Shown: positions 46,801 through 57,208 of the stretch, piece after piece | Numbering within the stretch: the first letter of the stretch is position 1 | How the letters are laid out: every line of letters starts with the position of its first letter | Assembly: GCF_011090165.1 (NCBI RefSeq) | Contig: NZ_JAADJT010000006.1 | Location: 186,001 to 250,000 of the forward strand | DNA from: Duganella aceris | Lineage (GTDB): Bacteria > Pseudomonadota > Gammaproteobacteria > Burkholderiales > Burkholderiaceae_D | Length of the DNA: 64,000 nt | Direction: 5' to 3' | Made by a program: the position numbers and the translations under genes | Notes under the pieces: generated by a model | Database searches by the model: none | What the model was told of the DNA's origin: nothing | The model's input: the letters and a program-made list of their open reading frames with translations, nothing else

Positions 46801-47280
46801 ATGTTGTTATCAGAGCAGTGCTACAAAAAAATCGACCGCGAGTTGGCCAAGTATCCGGCCGACCAGCGTCAGTCGGCCGTGATGGCCTCGCTGGCCCACG
46901 CCCAGGTCGAACTGGGTTGGATTTCGTCCGACGTGATGGCCGAGTTGGCCGACTACATTCAGATGCCGGCCATCGCCGTGCAGGAAGTCGCGACCTTCTA
47001 CAATATGTACAACCTGAAGCCGGTCGGTAAGCACAAGATCACCGTGTGCACCAACCTGCCGTGCGCCCTGTCGGGCGGCGAGCGCGCCGCGCACCACCTG
47101 AAACAAAAGCTGGGCATCGACTACCGTGACACCACGGAAGACGGCGAGTTCACGCTGATGGAAGGCGAGTGCATGGGCGCCTGCGGCGACGCGCCGGTGA
47201 TGCTGGTGAATAACCACCGCATGTGCAGCTTCATGTCCAACGATAAAATCGACGCCCTCGTGGAGGAACTCAAGAAATGA
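46801..47280 (+). CDS. nuoE: NADH-quinone oxidoreductase subunit E
   Basis: The 159-residue 24-kDa-type subunit holds [2Fe-2S] cluster N1a with Cys residues in [11 protein letters not shown] and [29 protein letters not shown] is also characteristic. It overlaps nuoF by ATGA, so the two NADH-module subunits are made together. Confidence 0.97.
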   Translation: MLLSEQCYKKIDRELAKYPADQRQSAVMASLAHAQVELGWISSDVMAELADYIQMPAIAVQEVATFYNMYNLKPVGKHKITVCTNLPCALSGGERAAHHLKQKLGIDYRDTTEDGEFTLMEGECMGACGDAPVMLVNNHRMCSFMSNDKIDALVEELKK

Positions 47281-48572
47281 CGTCACTCCACAATCGTCAC
47301 ATCGACCCGGTCATTCTCGCCGGCCTCGACGGCCAGAACTGGCACCTGGAAGACTACGTCAAGCGCGGCGGCTACAGCGCCCTGCGCCGTATCCTGGAAG
47401 AGAAGATCACCCCGGAACAGATCATCGCCGACCTGAAGGCCTCGTCGCTGCGCGGTCGCGGCGGCGCGGGTTTCCCGACCGGCCTGAAGTGGAGCTTCAT
47501 GCCGCGCCAGTTCCCGGGCCAGAAGTACCTGGTATGTAACTCAGATGAGGGCGAACCGGGCACTTTCAAGGATCGCGACATCATGCGCTACAACCCGCAT
47601 GCGCTGATCGAAGGCATGGCCATCGGCGCTTACGCCATGGGCATCACCGTCGGCTACAACTACATCCACGGCGAGATCTTCGACGTGTATGAATTGTTCG
47701 AAGCCGCGCTGGACGAGGCGCGCGCCGCCGGTTACCTGGGCGACAAGATCATGGGCAGCGAGTTCAGCTTCCAGCTGCACGCGCACCACGGCTACGGCGC
47801 CTACATCTGCGGCGAAGAAACCGCGTTGCTGGAATCGCTGGAGGGCAAAAAAGGCCAGCCGCGCTTCAAGCCGCCGTTCCCGGCCTCGTTCGGCCTGTAC
47901 GGCAAGCCGACCACCATCAACAACACCGAGACCTTCGCCGCCGTCCCGTTCATCCTGAACATGGGTCCGGAGAAGTATCTGGCGATGGGTCGTCCGAACA
48001 ACGGCGGTTCGAAGATCTTCTCGATCTCCGGCGACGTCGAGCGTCCGGGCAACTACGAGGTGCCGCTGGGCACGCCGTTCGCCAAGCTGCTGGAACTCGC
48101 CGGCGGCATGCGCGGCGGTAAAAAGATCAAGGCTGTGATCCCCGGCGGTTCGTCCGCTCCGGTGATCCGCGGCGAAGTGATGATGAACACCGACCTGGAC
48201 TACGACTCGATCGCCAAGGCTGGTTCGATGCTCGGTTCGGGCGCCGTCATCGTCATGGATGAGACGCGTTGCATGGTCAAGGCGATGGAACGCCTGGCGT
48301 ACTTCTACTTTGAAGAGTCGTGCGGCCAGTGCACCCCATGCCGCGAAGGCACGGGCTGGATGTACCGCATGATCCACCGTATCGAAAACGGTCAGGGCCG
48401 CCCGTCGGACCTGGACGTGTTGAATTCGATCTGCGACAACATCCAGGGCCGCACGATTTGCGCGCTGGGCGACGCGGCGGCGATGCCGATGCGCGCTTTC
48501 ATCAAGCAATTCCGCGAAGAATTTGAACACCACATCGAGCACAAGCAATGCTGCGTGCCCGCTTACATCTAA
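47277..48572 (+). CDS. nuoF: NADH-quinone oxidoreductase subunit F
   Basis: The 431-residue subunit binds NADH and FMN ([49 protein letters not shown]) and cluster N3 ([14 protein letters not shown] plus a later Cys). It is the electron entry point of complex I. The start overlaps nuoE. Confidence 0.98.
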   Translation: MTSLHNRHIDPVILAGLDGQNWHLEDYVKRGGYSALRRILEEKITPEQIIADLKASSLRGRGGAGFPTGLKWSFMPRQFPGQKYLVCNSDEGEPGTFKDRDIMRYNPHALIEGMAIGAYAMGITVGYNYIHGEIFDVYELFEAALDEARAAGYLGDKIMGSEFSFQLHAHHGYGAYICGEETALLESLEGKKGQPRFKPPFPASFGLYGKPTTINNTETFAAVPFILNMGPEKYLAMGRPNNGGSKIFSISGDVERPGNYEVPLGTPFAKLLELAGGMRGGKKIKAVIPGGSSAPVIRGEVMMNTDLDYDSIAKAGSMLGSGAVIVMDETRCMVKAMERLAYFYFEESCGQCTPCREGTGWMYRMIHRIENGQGRPSDLDVLNSICDNIQGRTICALGDAAAMPMRAFIKQFREEFEHHIEHKQCCVPAYI

Positions 48573-48594
48573 GCTGCGTCAGGTAACGATCACC

Positions 48595-50916
48595 ATGGTT
48601 GAAATCGAAATAGACGGCAAAAAAGTCGAAGTCCCTGCTGGTAGCATGGTGATGGACGCCGCCAACAAATTGGGAACCTACATTCCGCACTTCTGCTATC
48701 ACAAGAAATTGTCGATCGCCGCGAACTGCCGTATGTGCCTCGTCGAAGTGGAGAAGGCTCCCAAGCCTTTGCCAGCATGCGCAACGCCGGTCTCGGCCGG
48801 CATGATTGTGCGCTCCGCTTCGGACAAGGCCGTGCAGGCACAGAAGTCCGTGATGGAATTCCTGCTGATTAACCACCCGCTGGATTGCCCGATCTGCGAC
48901 CAGGGCGGCGAATGCCAGTTGCAGGATCTGGCCGTCGGCTACGGCAAGAACAGCTCGCGCTACGAAGAAGACAAGCGCGTCGTCACGCCGAAGGATGCCG
49001 GTCCGCTGGTCTCCATGCAGGAGATGGCGCGCTGCATCCAGTGCACCCGTTGCGTACGTTTCGGCCAGGAAGTGGCCGGCGTGATGGAGCTGGGCATGAT
49101 CGGCCGTGGCGAGCATTCCGAGATCACCGCGTTCGTCGGCCAGACCGTGAACTCGGAAATGTCCGGCAACATGATCGACCTGTGCCCGGTCGGCGCGCTG
49201 ACGTCGAAGCCGTTCCGCTACAGCGCCCGTTCGTGGGAACTGTCGCGCCGCAAATCGGTATCGCCGCACGACGGCCTGGGTTCGAACCTGATCGTTCAGG
49301 TCAAGAACGGCCAGGTCAAGCGCGTGCTGCCGTTGGAAAACGACGCCGTCAACGAGTGCTGGATCTCGGACAAGGATCGCTTCTCCTACGAAGGCCTGGA
49401 GAGCGCCGATCGCCTGACCCAGCCGATGCTGAAGCAGGGCGGCGAGTGGAAGGAAGTCGATTGGCAGACCGCGCTGGAATACGTCGCGCACGGCCTGAAG
49501 AACATCAAGCACGAACACGGCGCGAACGCGCTGGCCACGCTGGCCACGCCGCACTCGACGCTGGAAGAACTGCACCTGCTGCAAAAGCTGACCCGCGCCA
49601 TGGGCTCGGATAGTGTCGATACGCGCCTGCGTCACAGCGACTTCTCGCTGGCCGGCGTGACCCCTTGGCTGGGCATGTCGATCACCGAGTTCGGTCAGCT
49701 GAACCGCGCTTTCGTCATCGGCTCGTTCCTGCGTAAAGACCATCCGCTGCTGGCGACCCGTCTTCGCACTTCGATCAAGGGCGGCGCCAAGCTGTCGATC
49801 CTGCACGCCACCGACGACGACTTGCTGATGAACGTGGCGAACAAACTGATCGTCGCTCCGTCGGAGTGGCTGTCGGCGCTGTCGCAAGTGGTCGCCGCCG
49901 TCGCCAAGGCGAAAGAAGTCGCCGCGCCTGCGGGCTTCGAAGCTGTCGAAGCCTCCGACGCCGCCACCGCGATCGCCGCCTCGCTGATCTCCGGCGAGCG
50001 CAAGGGCGTGTTCCTGGGTAACGCCGCCGTGCAGCACCCGCAAGCCGCCGCGCTGCACGCCGCCGCGCAATGGATCGCCGAACAAACCGGCGCCAAGCTG
50101 GGCTACCTGACCGAAGCCGCCAACACCGTCGGCGCCTACCTGGTCAACGCCAACGGCGGCAAGGCTCCGGCCTTCAGCGAAGCCAAGGCCGCCTACGTGC
50201 TGCTGAACGTCGAGCCTGAGCTGGACGCGCACAACCCGCAAGCCGCCGTCGCCGCGCTGAAAAAAGCCGAAATGGTGGTGGTGATGTCGGCCTACAAGCA
50301 TGGCCTGGACTACGCCGACGTGCTGCTGCCGGTATCGCCGTTCAGCGAAACCTCGGGCACCTTCGTCAACTGCGAAGGCCGCGCGCAAAGCTTCAACGGC
50401 ACCGTCAAGCCGCTGCTGGAAACCCGCCCTGCGTGGAAGATCCTGCGCGTGCTGGGCAACATCCTCGGCCTGACCGGATTCGACTACGACACCTCGGAAG
50501 CGATCCGCGACGAAGTGCTGGGCGCCGGCGTGACCGACCTGTCGGCCAAGCTGAACAACGTCTCCGCGCAAGCGCTGGTCGCAGGTTCGACTTCGTCGAC
50601 CGGCACCGAACGCATCGCCGACGTGCCGATCTACTTCGCCGACGCCGTGGTGCGCCGCGCCGAGTCGCTGCAGAAGATGGCCGATGCGGCTGCGCCGAAA
50701 GCGCACCTGTCGACCGCGCTGGCGCAGCAACTGGGCGTCGCCGCCGGCGACAGCGTCAAGATAACGCAAGGTTCCGGCAGCGCGATCCTGGTCGCCGCCG
50801 TCGATGCCAAGCTGCCGGCGAACGCGGTCCGCGTCGCCGCCGCGCATGCATCGACCGCCGCACTGGGCGCGATGTTTGGTTCCATCACCGTTGAAAAAGC
50901 AGGAGAGGGTAAATAA
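48595..50916 (+). CDS. nuoG: NADH-quinone oxidoreductase subunit G
   Basis: The 773-residue subunit starts with a plant-type [2Fe-2S] domain ([22 protein letters not shown]), then [14 protein letters not shown] and [16 protein letters not shown] for further clusters, followed by a molybdopterin-oxidoreductase-like domain that has lost its cofactor role. ATG 48595 was chosen over an in-frame upstream start at 48523 because it gives [13 protein letters not shown], the family N-terminus. Its last stop base is the first base of nuoH. Confidence 0.97.
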   Translation: MVEIEIDGKKVEVPAGSMVMDAANKLGTYIPHFCYHKKLSIAANCRMCLVEVEKAPKPLPACATPVSAGMIVRSASDKAVQAQKSVMEFLLINHPLDCPICDQGGECQLQDLAVGYGKNSSRYEEDKRVVTPKDAGPLVSMQEMARCIQCTRCVRFGQEVAGVMELGMIGRGEHSEITAFVGQTVNSEMSGNMIDLCPVGALTSKPFRYSARSWELSRRKSVSPHDGLGSNLIVQVKNGQVKRVLPLENDAVNECWISDKDRFSYEGLESADRLTQPMLKQGGEWKEVDWQTALEYVAHGLKNIKHEHGANALATLATPHSTLEELHLLQKLTRAMGSDSVDTRLRHSDFSLAGVTPWLGMSITEFGQLNRAFVIGSFLRKDHPLLATRLRTSIKGGAKLSILHATDDDLLMNVANKLIVAPSEWLSALSQVVAAVAKAKEVAAPAGFEAVEASDAATAIAASLISGERKGVFLGNAAVQHPQAAALHAAAQWIAEQTGAKLGYLTEAANTVGAYLVNANGGKAPAFSEAKAAYVLLNVEPELDAHNPQAAVAALKKAEMVVVMSAYKHGLDYADVLLPVSPFSETSGTFVNCEGRAQSFNGTVKPLLETRPAWKILRVLGNILGLTGFDYDTSEAIRDEVLGAGVTDLSAKLNNVSAQALVAGSTSSTGTERIADVPIYFADAVVRRAESLQKMADAAAPKAHLSTALAQQLGVAAGDSVKITQGSGSAILVAAVDAKLPANAVRVAAAHASTAALGAMFGSITVEKAGEGK

Positions 50917-52001
50917 TGGCTCTGCCTGAATTCGTCAATACACTGTATGACCTGGGCGCCACCAGCCCGTTGGCACCTGTATGGCCTATCGTCTGGTCGA
51001 TGATCAAGATCGTCGTGGTGCTGCTGCCGCTGATGGGCCTCGTGGCTTACCTGACGCTGTGGGAACGCAAGTTCATCGGCTGGATCCAGATCCGCGTCGG
51101 TCCGAACCGCGTTGGTCCTATGGGCCTGCTGCAGCCGATCGCCGATGCGCTCAAGCTGCTGTTCAAAGAAATCATCATGCCGGCCAAGGCCAATCCAGGC
51201 CTGTTCGTGATCGGTCCGATCATGACCATCATGCCGGCGCTGGCCGCATGGTCGGTGGTGCCTTTCGGTCCCGAAGCGGTGCTGGCCAACGTCAACGCCG
51301 GCCTGCTGCTGCTGATGGCGATCACCTCGATGGAAGTCTACGGCATCATCATCGCCGGCTGGGCCTCGAACTCGAAGTACTCGTTCATGGGCGCGATGCG
51401 CGCCTCGGCGCAGATGATCTCCTACGAAATCCCGATGGGCTTCGTACTGGTGGTGGTGCTGATGGTTTCCGGTTCGCTGAACTTCGGCGACATCGTGCTG
51501 GGCCAGCAGAAGGGCATGTTCGCCGACCACGGTTTGAACATCCTGTCCTGGAACTGGCTGCCGCTGCTGCCGCTGTTCGTGGTTTATTTGACCTCCGGCC
51601 TGGCCGAAGCAAACCGTCACCCGTTCGACGTGGTCGAGGGCGAGTCCGAGATCGTCGCCGGTCACATGGTCGAGTACTCGGGCATGGCCTACGCCATGTT
51701 CATGCTGGCCGAATACGCCAACATGATCCTGATCGCTACCCTGGGTTCAATCATGTTCCTCGGCGGCTGGTCCGCACCGTTCGCCTTCCTCGAATTCTGG
51801 GGTGGTTTCGGCGGCTTCTTCTGGTTGTTCGTGAAAGCGTTCTTCCTGGTGTCGGTGTTCATCTGGGTGCGCGGTACTTTCCCACGCTACCGTTACGACC
51901 AGATCATGCGTCTGGGCTGGAAAGTGTTTATCCCTCTGACGCTGGTGTACCTGGTGTTCGTGGCCGGCTGGATGCAGACATCCTGGAATATCTGGAAGTA
52001 A
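50916..52001 (+). CDS. nuoH: NADH-quinone oxidoreductase subunit H
   Basis: The 361-residue membrane subunit has eight or more helices and lies at the junction with the quinone site. Landmarks are [35 protein letters not shown], the acidic loop [19 protein letters not shown] and the [13 protein letters not shown] segment. TAATG overlap with nuoG implies coupled translation. Confidence 0.98.
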   Translation: MALPEFVNTLYDLGATSPLAPVWPIVWSMIKIVVVLLPLMGLVAYLTLWERKFIGWIQIRVGPNRVGPMGLLQPIADALKLLFKEIIMPAKANPGLFVIGPIMTIMPALAAWSVVPFGPEAVLANVNAGLLLLMAITSMEVYGIIIAGWASNSKYSFMGAMRASAQMISYEIPMGFVLVVVLMVSGSLNFGDIVLGQQKGMFADHGLNILSWNWLPLLPLFVVYLTSGLAEANRHPFDVVEGESEIVAGHMVEYSGMAYAMFMLAEYANMILIATLGSIMFLGGWSAPFAFLEFWGGFGGFFWLFVKAFFLVSVFIWVRGTFPRYRYDQIMRLGWKVFIPLTLVYLVFVAGWMQTSWNIWK

Positions 52002-52014
52002 GGACAAGAAAATC

Positions 52015-52503
52015 ATGGAACGTTTAAAAGACTTCGTCGGTAGCTTCATGCTGACCGAATTGATCAAAGGGATGGCGCTGACGGGCAAGTACATGTTCTC
52101 GCGCAAAATCACCGTGCAGTACCCGGAAGAGAAGACGCCGATGTCGCCGCGCTTCCGCGGCCTGCACGCGCTGCGCCGCTATCCGAACGGTGAAGAGCGC
52201 TGCATCGCCTGCAAACTGTGCGAAGCGGTTTGCCCGGCGATGGCGATCACCATCGAATCCGAGCAGCGCGACGACGGTTCGCGCCGCACCACCCGTTACG
52301 ACATCGATCTGACCAAGTGCATCTTCTGCGGTTTCTGCGAAGAGTCGTGCCCGGTCGATTCGATCGTCGAAACGCACGTGCTGGAATACCACGGCGAGAA
52401 ACGCGGCGATCTGTACTACACGAAAGAGATGCTGCTGGCCGTTGGCGATCGCTACGAAGACGATATCGCCGCAGCCCGCGCAGCGGACGCTCCTTACCGC
52501 TGA
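52015..52503 (+). CDS. nuoI: NADH-quinone oxidoreductase subunit I
   Basis: The 162-residue ferredoxin-like subunit carries clusters N6a and N6b in [12 protein letters not shown] and [12 protein letters not shown], linking NuoG to NuoB. The amphipathic N-terminal helix and the tail [13 protein letters not shown] are typical. It is followed by the largest gap in the operon. Confidence 0.98.
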   Translation: MERLKDFVGSFMLTELIKGMALTGKYMFSRKITVQYPEEKTPMSPRFRGLHALRRYPNGEERCIACKLCEAVCPAMAITIESEQRDDGSRRTTRYDIDLTKCIFCGFCEESCPVDSIVETHVLEYHGEKRGDLYYTKEMLLAVGDRYEDDIAAARAADAPYR

Positions 52504-52507
52504 CGAC

Positions 52508-52537
52508 AGGCGGGCCTTGGCTCCGGCCGGCCCGCCT
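52508..52537 (+). terminator. GC-rich hairpin between nuoI and nuoJ
   Basis: AGGCGGGCC and GGCCCGCCT form perfect nine-base arms around a 12-base loop, five bases after the nuoI stop and 44 bases before nuoJ. There is no T-run, so it is more likely an RNA-stabilising or attenuating hairpin than a full terminator. Confidence 0.55.
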
Positions 52538-52581
52538 CAACGGTGTGTTGATCAATAAACTGTACGTCTCTTGGGTTAGTT

Positions 52582-53226
52582 ATGGAATTTAAAACTGCTT
52601 TGTTCTACGCCTTCTCAGCCATCATGATATTGGCTGCGACGCGCGTTATCACGGCCCGCAATCCGGTGCACGCGGCACTGTTCCTGGTGCTGTCGTTCTT
52701 CTCGGCGGCCGGCATCTGGATGCTGCTGGAGGCCGAGTTCCTCGCCATCGTGCTGGTCCTGGTCTACGTCGGCGCCGTCATGGTGCTGTTCCTGTTCGTG
52801 GTGATGATGCTCGACATCGACACCGACAAGATGCGCGAAAACTTCTGGGGCTACCTGCCGGTGGCCTCGTTCGTCGGCGTGATCATCGTGCTGGAAATGG
52901 CCGCCGTGCTGTGGCGCTCCTTCCTGTCGTTCGACCAGCAAGTGGTCAACAGCGGCAACATCGGCGGCACCAAGGAATTGGGCCTGCTGATCTACACCAA
53001 ATACATCTACGGCTTTGAAATCGCAGCGGCGATCCTGCTGGTGGCGATCATCGCCGCCGTGGCGCTGACCCTGCGCAAGCGCAAGGACACCAAACATTTC
53101 GACCCCGCCGACGCAGTACGCGTCAAGCGCAACGACCGTCTGAAGATCGTCAAGATCGACGCGGTCACCACCCGTGGCCAGGATGCCGCAGCTGCCGGGT
53201 CGGCAGAAGTTAAGGAGGCACCATGA
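52582..53226 (+). CDS. nuoJ: NADH-quinone oxidoreductase subunit J
   Basis: The 214-residue subunit has five membrane helices, with the conserved [20 protein letters not shown] and the pi-bulge helix [18 protein letters not shown]. The C-terminal hydrophilic tail (residues about 165-214) is variable in the family. It overlaps nuoK as ATGA. Confidence 0.97.
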   Translation: MEFKTALFYAFSAIMILAATRVITARNPVHAALFLVLSFFSAAGIWMLLEAEFLAIVLVLVYVGAVMVLFLFVVMMLDIDTDKMRENFWGYLPVASFVGVIIVLEMAAVLWRSFLSFDQQVVNSGNIGGTKELGLLIYTKYIYGFEIAAAILLVAIIAAVALTLRKRKDTKHFDPADAVRVKRNDRLKIVKIDAVTTRGQDAAAAGSAEVKEAP

Positions 53227-53531
53227 CTTTATCGCTCGCTCACTACCTCGTTCTTGGCGCGATATTGTTCGCGATCTCGATCGTCGGTATTTTCCTGAAC
53301 CGCAAGAACATCATCGTTCTGCTGATGGCCATCGAATTGATGCTGTTGGCGGTGAACATGAACTTCATCGCGTTCTCGCATTACCTGGGCGACGCAGCCG
53401 GGCAAATCTTTGTGTTCTTCATCCTGACCGTGGCCGCCGCTGAATCGGCGATCGGCCTCGCGATCCTGGTGGTGATGTTCCGTAATCTGGACACCATCAA
53501 CGTTGAAGACCTGGATAGCCTCAAAGGCTAA
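53223..53531 (+). CDS. nuoK: NADH-quinone oxidoreductase subunit K
   Basis: The 102-residue subunit has three membrane helices with the two buried glutamates in [15 protein letters not shown] and [13 protein letters not shown] that form part of the proton path. Standard length. Confidence 0.98.
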   Translation: MTLSLAHYLVLGAILFAISIVGIFLNRKNIIVLLMAIELMLLAVNMNFIAFSHYLGDAAGQIFVFFILTVAAAESAIGLAILVVMFRNLDTINVEDLDSLKG

Positions 53532-53565
53532 GTTCAAACTCGAATAATAACGATTAAGGTTCATC

Positions 53566-55653
53566 ATGGCGGTTACTCTTAACCCTAATCTCCTGCTAGC
53601 CGTACCTTTGGCGCCGTTGTTCGGCGCCGCGGTGGCGGGCTTGTTGGGAACTAAATTCTTTGGCAACGTCGTCGGTCGCAAGACCTCGACCGCAGCGACC
53701 ATCCTGGGCGTGCTGGTGGCCTTCATCCTGTCGGCGATGACGCTGAACGATGTGCTCAACGGCGCCGGCTACAACGGCACCGTCTACCACTGGATGACGG
53801 TGGCCGGCATGAAGATGGAGGTCGGCTTCCAGATTGACGCGCTGTCGGCGATGATGATGTGCGTGGTGACCTTCGTGTCGCTGATGGTGCACATCTACAC
53901 CATCGGCTACATGGCGGAAGATGAAGGCTACAACCGCTTCTTCTCGTACATCTCGCTGTTCACCTTCTCGATGCTGATGCTGGTCATGGCCAACAACTTC
54001 CTGCAGCTGTTCTTCGGCTGGGAAGCGGTGGGCCTGGTCTCGTACCTGCTGATCGGCTTCTGGTACACGCGCCCAACGGCGATCGTGGCCAACATGAAGG
54101 CGTTCCTGGTCAACCGCGTCGGCGACTTCGGCTTCATCCTGGGTATCGGCCTGCTGCTGGCCTACACCGGTTCGATGGACTACCAGGAAGTGTTCGCCAA
54201 AAAAGCACAACTGATGACGCTGACCCTGCCGGGCACCGACTGGGCGCTGCTGACCGTCGCCTGCATCTGCCTGTTCATCGGCGCGATGGGCAAGTCGGCG
54301 CAGTTCCCGCTGCACGTCTGGCTGCCTGACTCGATGGAAGGCCCGACCCCGATCTCGGCACTGATCCACGCCGCGACCATGGTTACCGCAGGTATCTTCA
54401 TGGTGACCCGCATGTCGCCGCTGTTCGAACTGTCGGACACCGCGCTGTCCTTCATCCTGGTCATCGGCTCGATCACCGCGCTGTTCATGGGCTTCCTGGG
54501 CATCATCCAGAACGACATCAAGCGTGTGGTCGCTTACTCGACCTTGTCGCAGCTGGGCTACATGACCGTGGCGCTGGGTTCCTCCGCTTACTCGGTCGCC
54601 GTGTTCCACCTGATGACCCACGCCTTCTTCAAAGCGCTGCTGTTCCTCGGTGCCGGTTCGGTCATCATCGGCATGCACCACGACCAGGACATCCGCAACA
54701 TGGGCGGCCTGCGCAAGTACATGCCGATCACCTGGATCACCTCGCTGCTGGGTTCCCTGGCGCTGATCGGCACCCCGTTCTTCTCGGGCTTCTACTCGAA
54801 GGATTCGATCATCGAAGCGGTGCACGAGACTCACATCTGGGGCGCGGGCTTCGCCAACTTCGCGGTGCTGGCCGGCGTGTTCGTCACGGCGTTCTACTCG
54901 TTCCGCATGTACTTCCTGGTGTTCCATGGCGAAGAGCGTTTCGGCAAGGCCCACGCGCATGACGATCACCATCACGCTCCGGCTGCGGCCGCGCATGACG
55001 ACCATGGTCACGACGACCACGGCCACGACGAGGAAGACGACCACGCGCATCACGGCCTGGAGCCGGGTCAGAAGCCGCACGAATCGCCATTCGTGGTCTG
55101 GTTCCCGCTGGTGGCCCTGGCCATCCCATCGGTGCTGATCGGTTACTTCACCATCAAGCCGATGCTGCACGGCGACTTCTTCAAGAACGTGATCTTCATC
55201 GGCGAGAACCACAAGGCGATGGAAATCCTGAGCGAAGAGTTCCACGGCCCGATGGCCATGGCGATCCACTCGCTGACGTCGCTGCCGCTGTGGCTGGCGA
55301 TCGCCGGTGTCGCGACCGCGTACTACTGCTACATGATCAACCCGCGCGTCCCGGCCTGGTTCTTCGCCAAGTTCAAGGCGCTGCATACGCTGCTGGACAA
55401 CAAGTACTACATGGACAAGTTCAACGAAGTAGTGTTCGCGGGCGGCGCACGCCTGCTGGGCAACGGCTTGTGGAATATCGGCGACAAGAAACTGATCGAC
55501 GGCCTGCTGGTGAACGGCAGTGCCAAGATGGTCGGCTGGTTCTCGACGCTGACCCGCCTGGCGCAGACTGGTTATATCTACCACTACGCGTTCGTCATGA
55601 TCCTCGGCATTCTGGGGTTCCTGGTCTACTTCCTGCCGTTTTGGCACGCTTAA
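53566..55653 (+). CDS. nuoL: NADH-quinone oxidoreductase subunit L
   Basis: The 695-residue proton-pumping antiporter-like subunit shows GWEAVGLVSYLLIGFWY, FPLHVWLPDSMEGPTPISAL and the lateral-helix C-terminus. Between the core and the lateral helix, at about residues 463-505, lies a hydrophilic insertion with more than a dozen His and many Asp/Glu (for example HDDHHHAPAAAAHDDHGHDD). It should face the cytoplasm or periplasm between helices and could bind metal ions; it is not needed for pumping in other NuoL proteins. Confidence 0.97.
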   Translation: MAVTLNPNLLLAVPLAPLFGAAVAGLLGTKFFGNVVGRKTSTAATILGVLVAFILSAMTLNDVLNGAGYNGTVYHWMTVAGMKMEVGFQIDALSAMMMCVVTFVSLMVHIYTIGYMAEDEGYNRFFSYISLFTFSMLMLVMANNFLQLFFGWEAVGLVSYLLIGFWYTRPTAIVANMKAFLVNRVGDFGFILGIGLLLAYTGSMDYQEVFAKKAQLMTLTLPGTDWALLTVACICLFIGAMGKSAQFPLHVWLPDSMEGPTPISALIHAATMVTAGIFMVTRMSPLFELSDTALSFILVIGSITALFMGFLGIIQNDIKRVVAYSTLSQLGYMTVALGSSAYSVAVFHLMTHAFFKALLFLGAGSVIIGMHHDQDIRNMGGLRKYMPITWITSLLGSLALIGTPFFSGFYSKDSIIEAVHETHIWGAGFANFAVLAGVFVTAFYSFRMYFLVFHGEERFGKAHAHDDHHHAPAAAAHDDHGHDDHGHDEEDDHAHHGLEPGQKPHESPFVVWFPLVALAIPSVLIGYFTIKPMLHGDFFKNVIFIGENHKAMEILSEEFHGPMAMAIHSLTSLPLWLAIAGVATAYYCYMINPRVPAWFFAKFKALHTLLDNKYYMDKFNEVVFAGGARLLGNGLWNIGDKKLIDGLLVNGSAKMVGWFSTLTRLAQTGYIYHYAFVMILGILGFLVYFLPFWHA

Positions 55654-55684
55654 TTAGCTGATACGCATAGAGATAACGATAACC

Positions 55685-57187
55685 ATGATGCAGTCAACCA
55701 TATCTACACTACCTCCGTACCTGAGCCTCGCGATCTGGCTTCCGATTATCTTCGGCCTGATCGTGCTGGCCGTAGGCCGTGACACCAATGCGGCGATGGT
55801 CCGCGTCGGCTCGCTGATCGGCGCGATCGTCAGCTTCGCCGCGACCATCCCGCTGATCACCAACTTCGACAACGCCGCCCACGGCATGCAGTTCGTCGAG
55901 AAGTCGCCGTGGATCGAGCGCTTCAACATCTTCTACTCGCTGGGCATCGACGGCCTGTCGCTGTGGTTCGTGCCGCTGACCGCCTTCATCACCGTGATCG
56001 TCGTGATCTCGGCGTGGCAGGTGATCCAGAAGCGCGTCGCTCAATACATGGGCGCGTTCCTGATCCTGTCCGGCCTGATGATCGGCGTGTTCTGCGCCAT
56101 GGACGGCCTGCTGTTCTACTTCTTCTTCGAAGCGACGCTGATCCCGATGTACATCATCATCGGCGTCTGGGGCGGCGAGAACCGCGTGTACGCGTCGTTC
56201 AAGTTCTTCCTGTACACCTTCTTCGGCTCGCTGCTGACGCTGGTCGCCATCATCTACCTGTACAAGGTTTCGGGCGGCAGCTTCGACATCCTGATGTGGC
56301 ACCGCATCCCGCTGACGATGAAGGAACAGATCTTCATCTTCATCGCCTTCTTCATGGCCTTCGCCGTCAAGGTGCCGATGTTCCCGGTCCACACCTGGCT
56401 GCCGGACGTCCACGTCGAAGCGCCGACCGGCGGTTCCGCCGTGCTGGCCGCGATCATGCTGAAGCTGGGCGCATACGGCTTCGTGCGGTTCTCGCTGCCG
56501 ATCACCCCGGACGCGTCGCACTATCTGGCGCCGGTCGTGATCACGCTGTCGCTGATCGCCGTGATCTACATCGGCCTGGTGGCGCTGGTGCAGAAGGACA
56601 TGAAAAAGCTGGTCGCCTATTCGTCGATCGCGCACATGGGCTTCGTCACGCTGGGCTTCTTCGTCTTCAATAACATGGCGGTGCAGGGCGGTATCATGCA
56701 GATGATCTCGCACGGCTTCATCTCCGGCGCGATGTTCCTCTGCATCGGCGTGCTGTACGACCAGGCCCACTCGCGCCAGATCGCCGACTACGGTGGTGTG
56801 GTCAACAAGATGCCCAAGTTCGCCGCCTTCTTCATCCTGTTCTCGATGGCCAACTGCGGCCTGCCGGCGACCTCCGGTTTCGTCGGCGAGTTCATGGTGA
56901 TCCTGGGCGCGGTGCAGTACAACTTCTGGATCGGCCTGCTGGCCGCGACCGCGTTGATCCTGGGTGCCGCTTACTCGCTGTGGATGGCCAAGCGCGTCAT
57001 CTTCGGCAAAGTGACCAACCATCACGTGGCCGAACTGGTCGACATCAACGGCCGTGAATTCCTGATGCTGGGCATTCTGGCGGTTGCCGTGCTGGCCATG
57101 GGCCTGTACCCGGCGCCGTTCACCGACACGATGCAAACCTCGGTCGCTGACCTGCTGGCTCACGTCGCACACAGCAAGCTGCCTTAA
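55685..57187 (+). CDS. nuoM: NADH-quinone oxidoreductase subunit M
   Basis: The 500-residue antiporter-like subunit has about 14 helices. Landmarks are FFEATLIPMYIIIGVWGGENR, with the conserved Glu, FPVHTWLPDVHVEAPTGGSA and AYSSIAHMGFVTLGFF. It begins 31 bases after nuoL and uses ATG at 55685. Confidence 0.98.
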   Translation: MMQSTISTLPPYLSLAIWLPIIFGLIVLAVGRDTNAAMVRVGSLIGAIVSFAATIPLITNFDNAAHGMQFVEKSPWIERFNIFYSLGIDGLSLWFVPLTAFITVIVVISAWQVIQKRVAQYMGAFLILSGLMIGVFCAMDGLLFYFFFEATLIPMYIIIGVWGGENRVYASFKFFLYTFFGSLLTLVAIIYLYKVSGGSFDILMWHRIPLTMKEQIFIFIAFFMAFAVKVPMFPVHTWLPDVHVEAPTGGSAVLAAIMLKLGAYGFVRFSLPITPDASHYLAPVVITLSLIAVIYIGLVALVQKDMKKLVAYSSIAHMGFVTLGFFVFNNMAVQGGIMQMISHGFISGAMFLCIGVLYDQAHSRQIADYGGVVNKMPKFAAFFILFSMANCGLPATSGFVGEFMVILGAVQYNFWIGLLAATALILGAAYSLWMAKRVIFGKVTNHHVAELVDINGREFLMLGILAVAVLAMGLYPAPFTDTMQTSVADLLAHVAHSKLP

Positions 57188-57208
57188 GAAGAAAACGGAA
57201 ACGCATAA

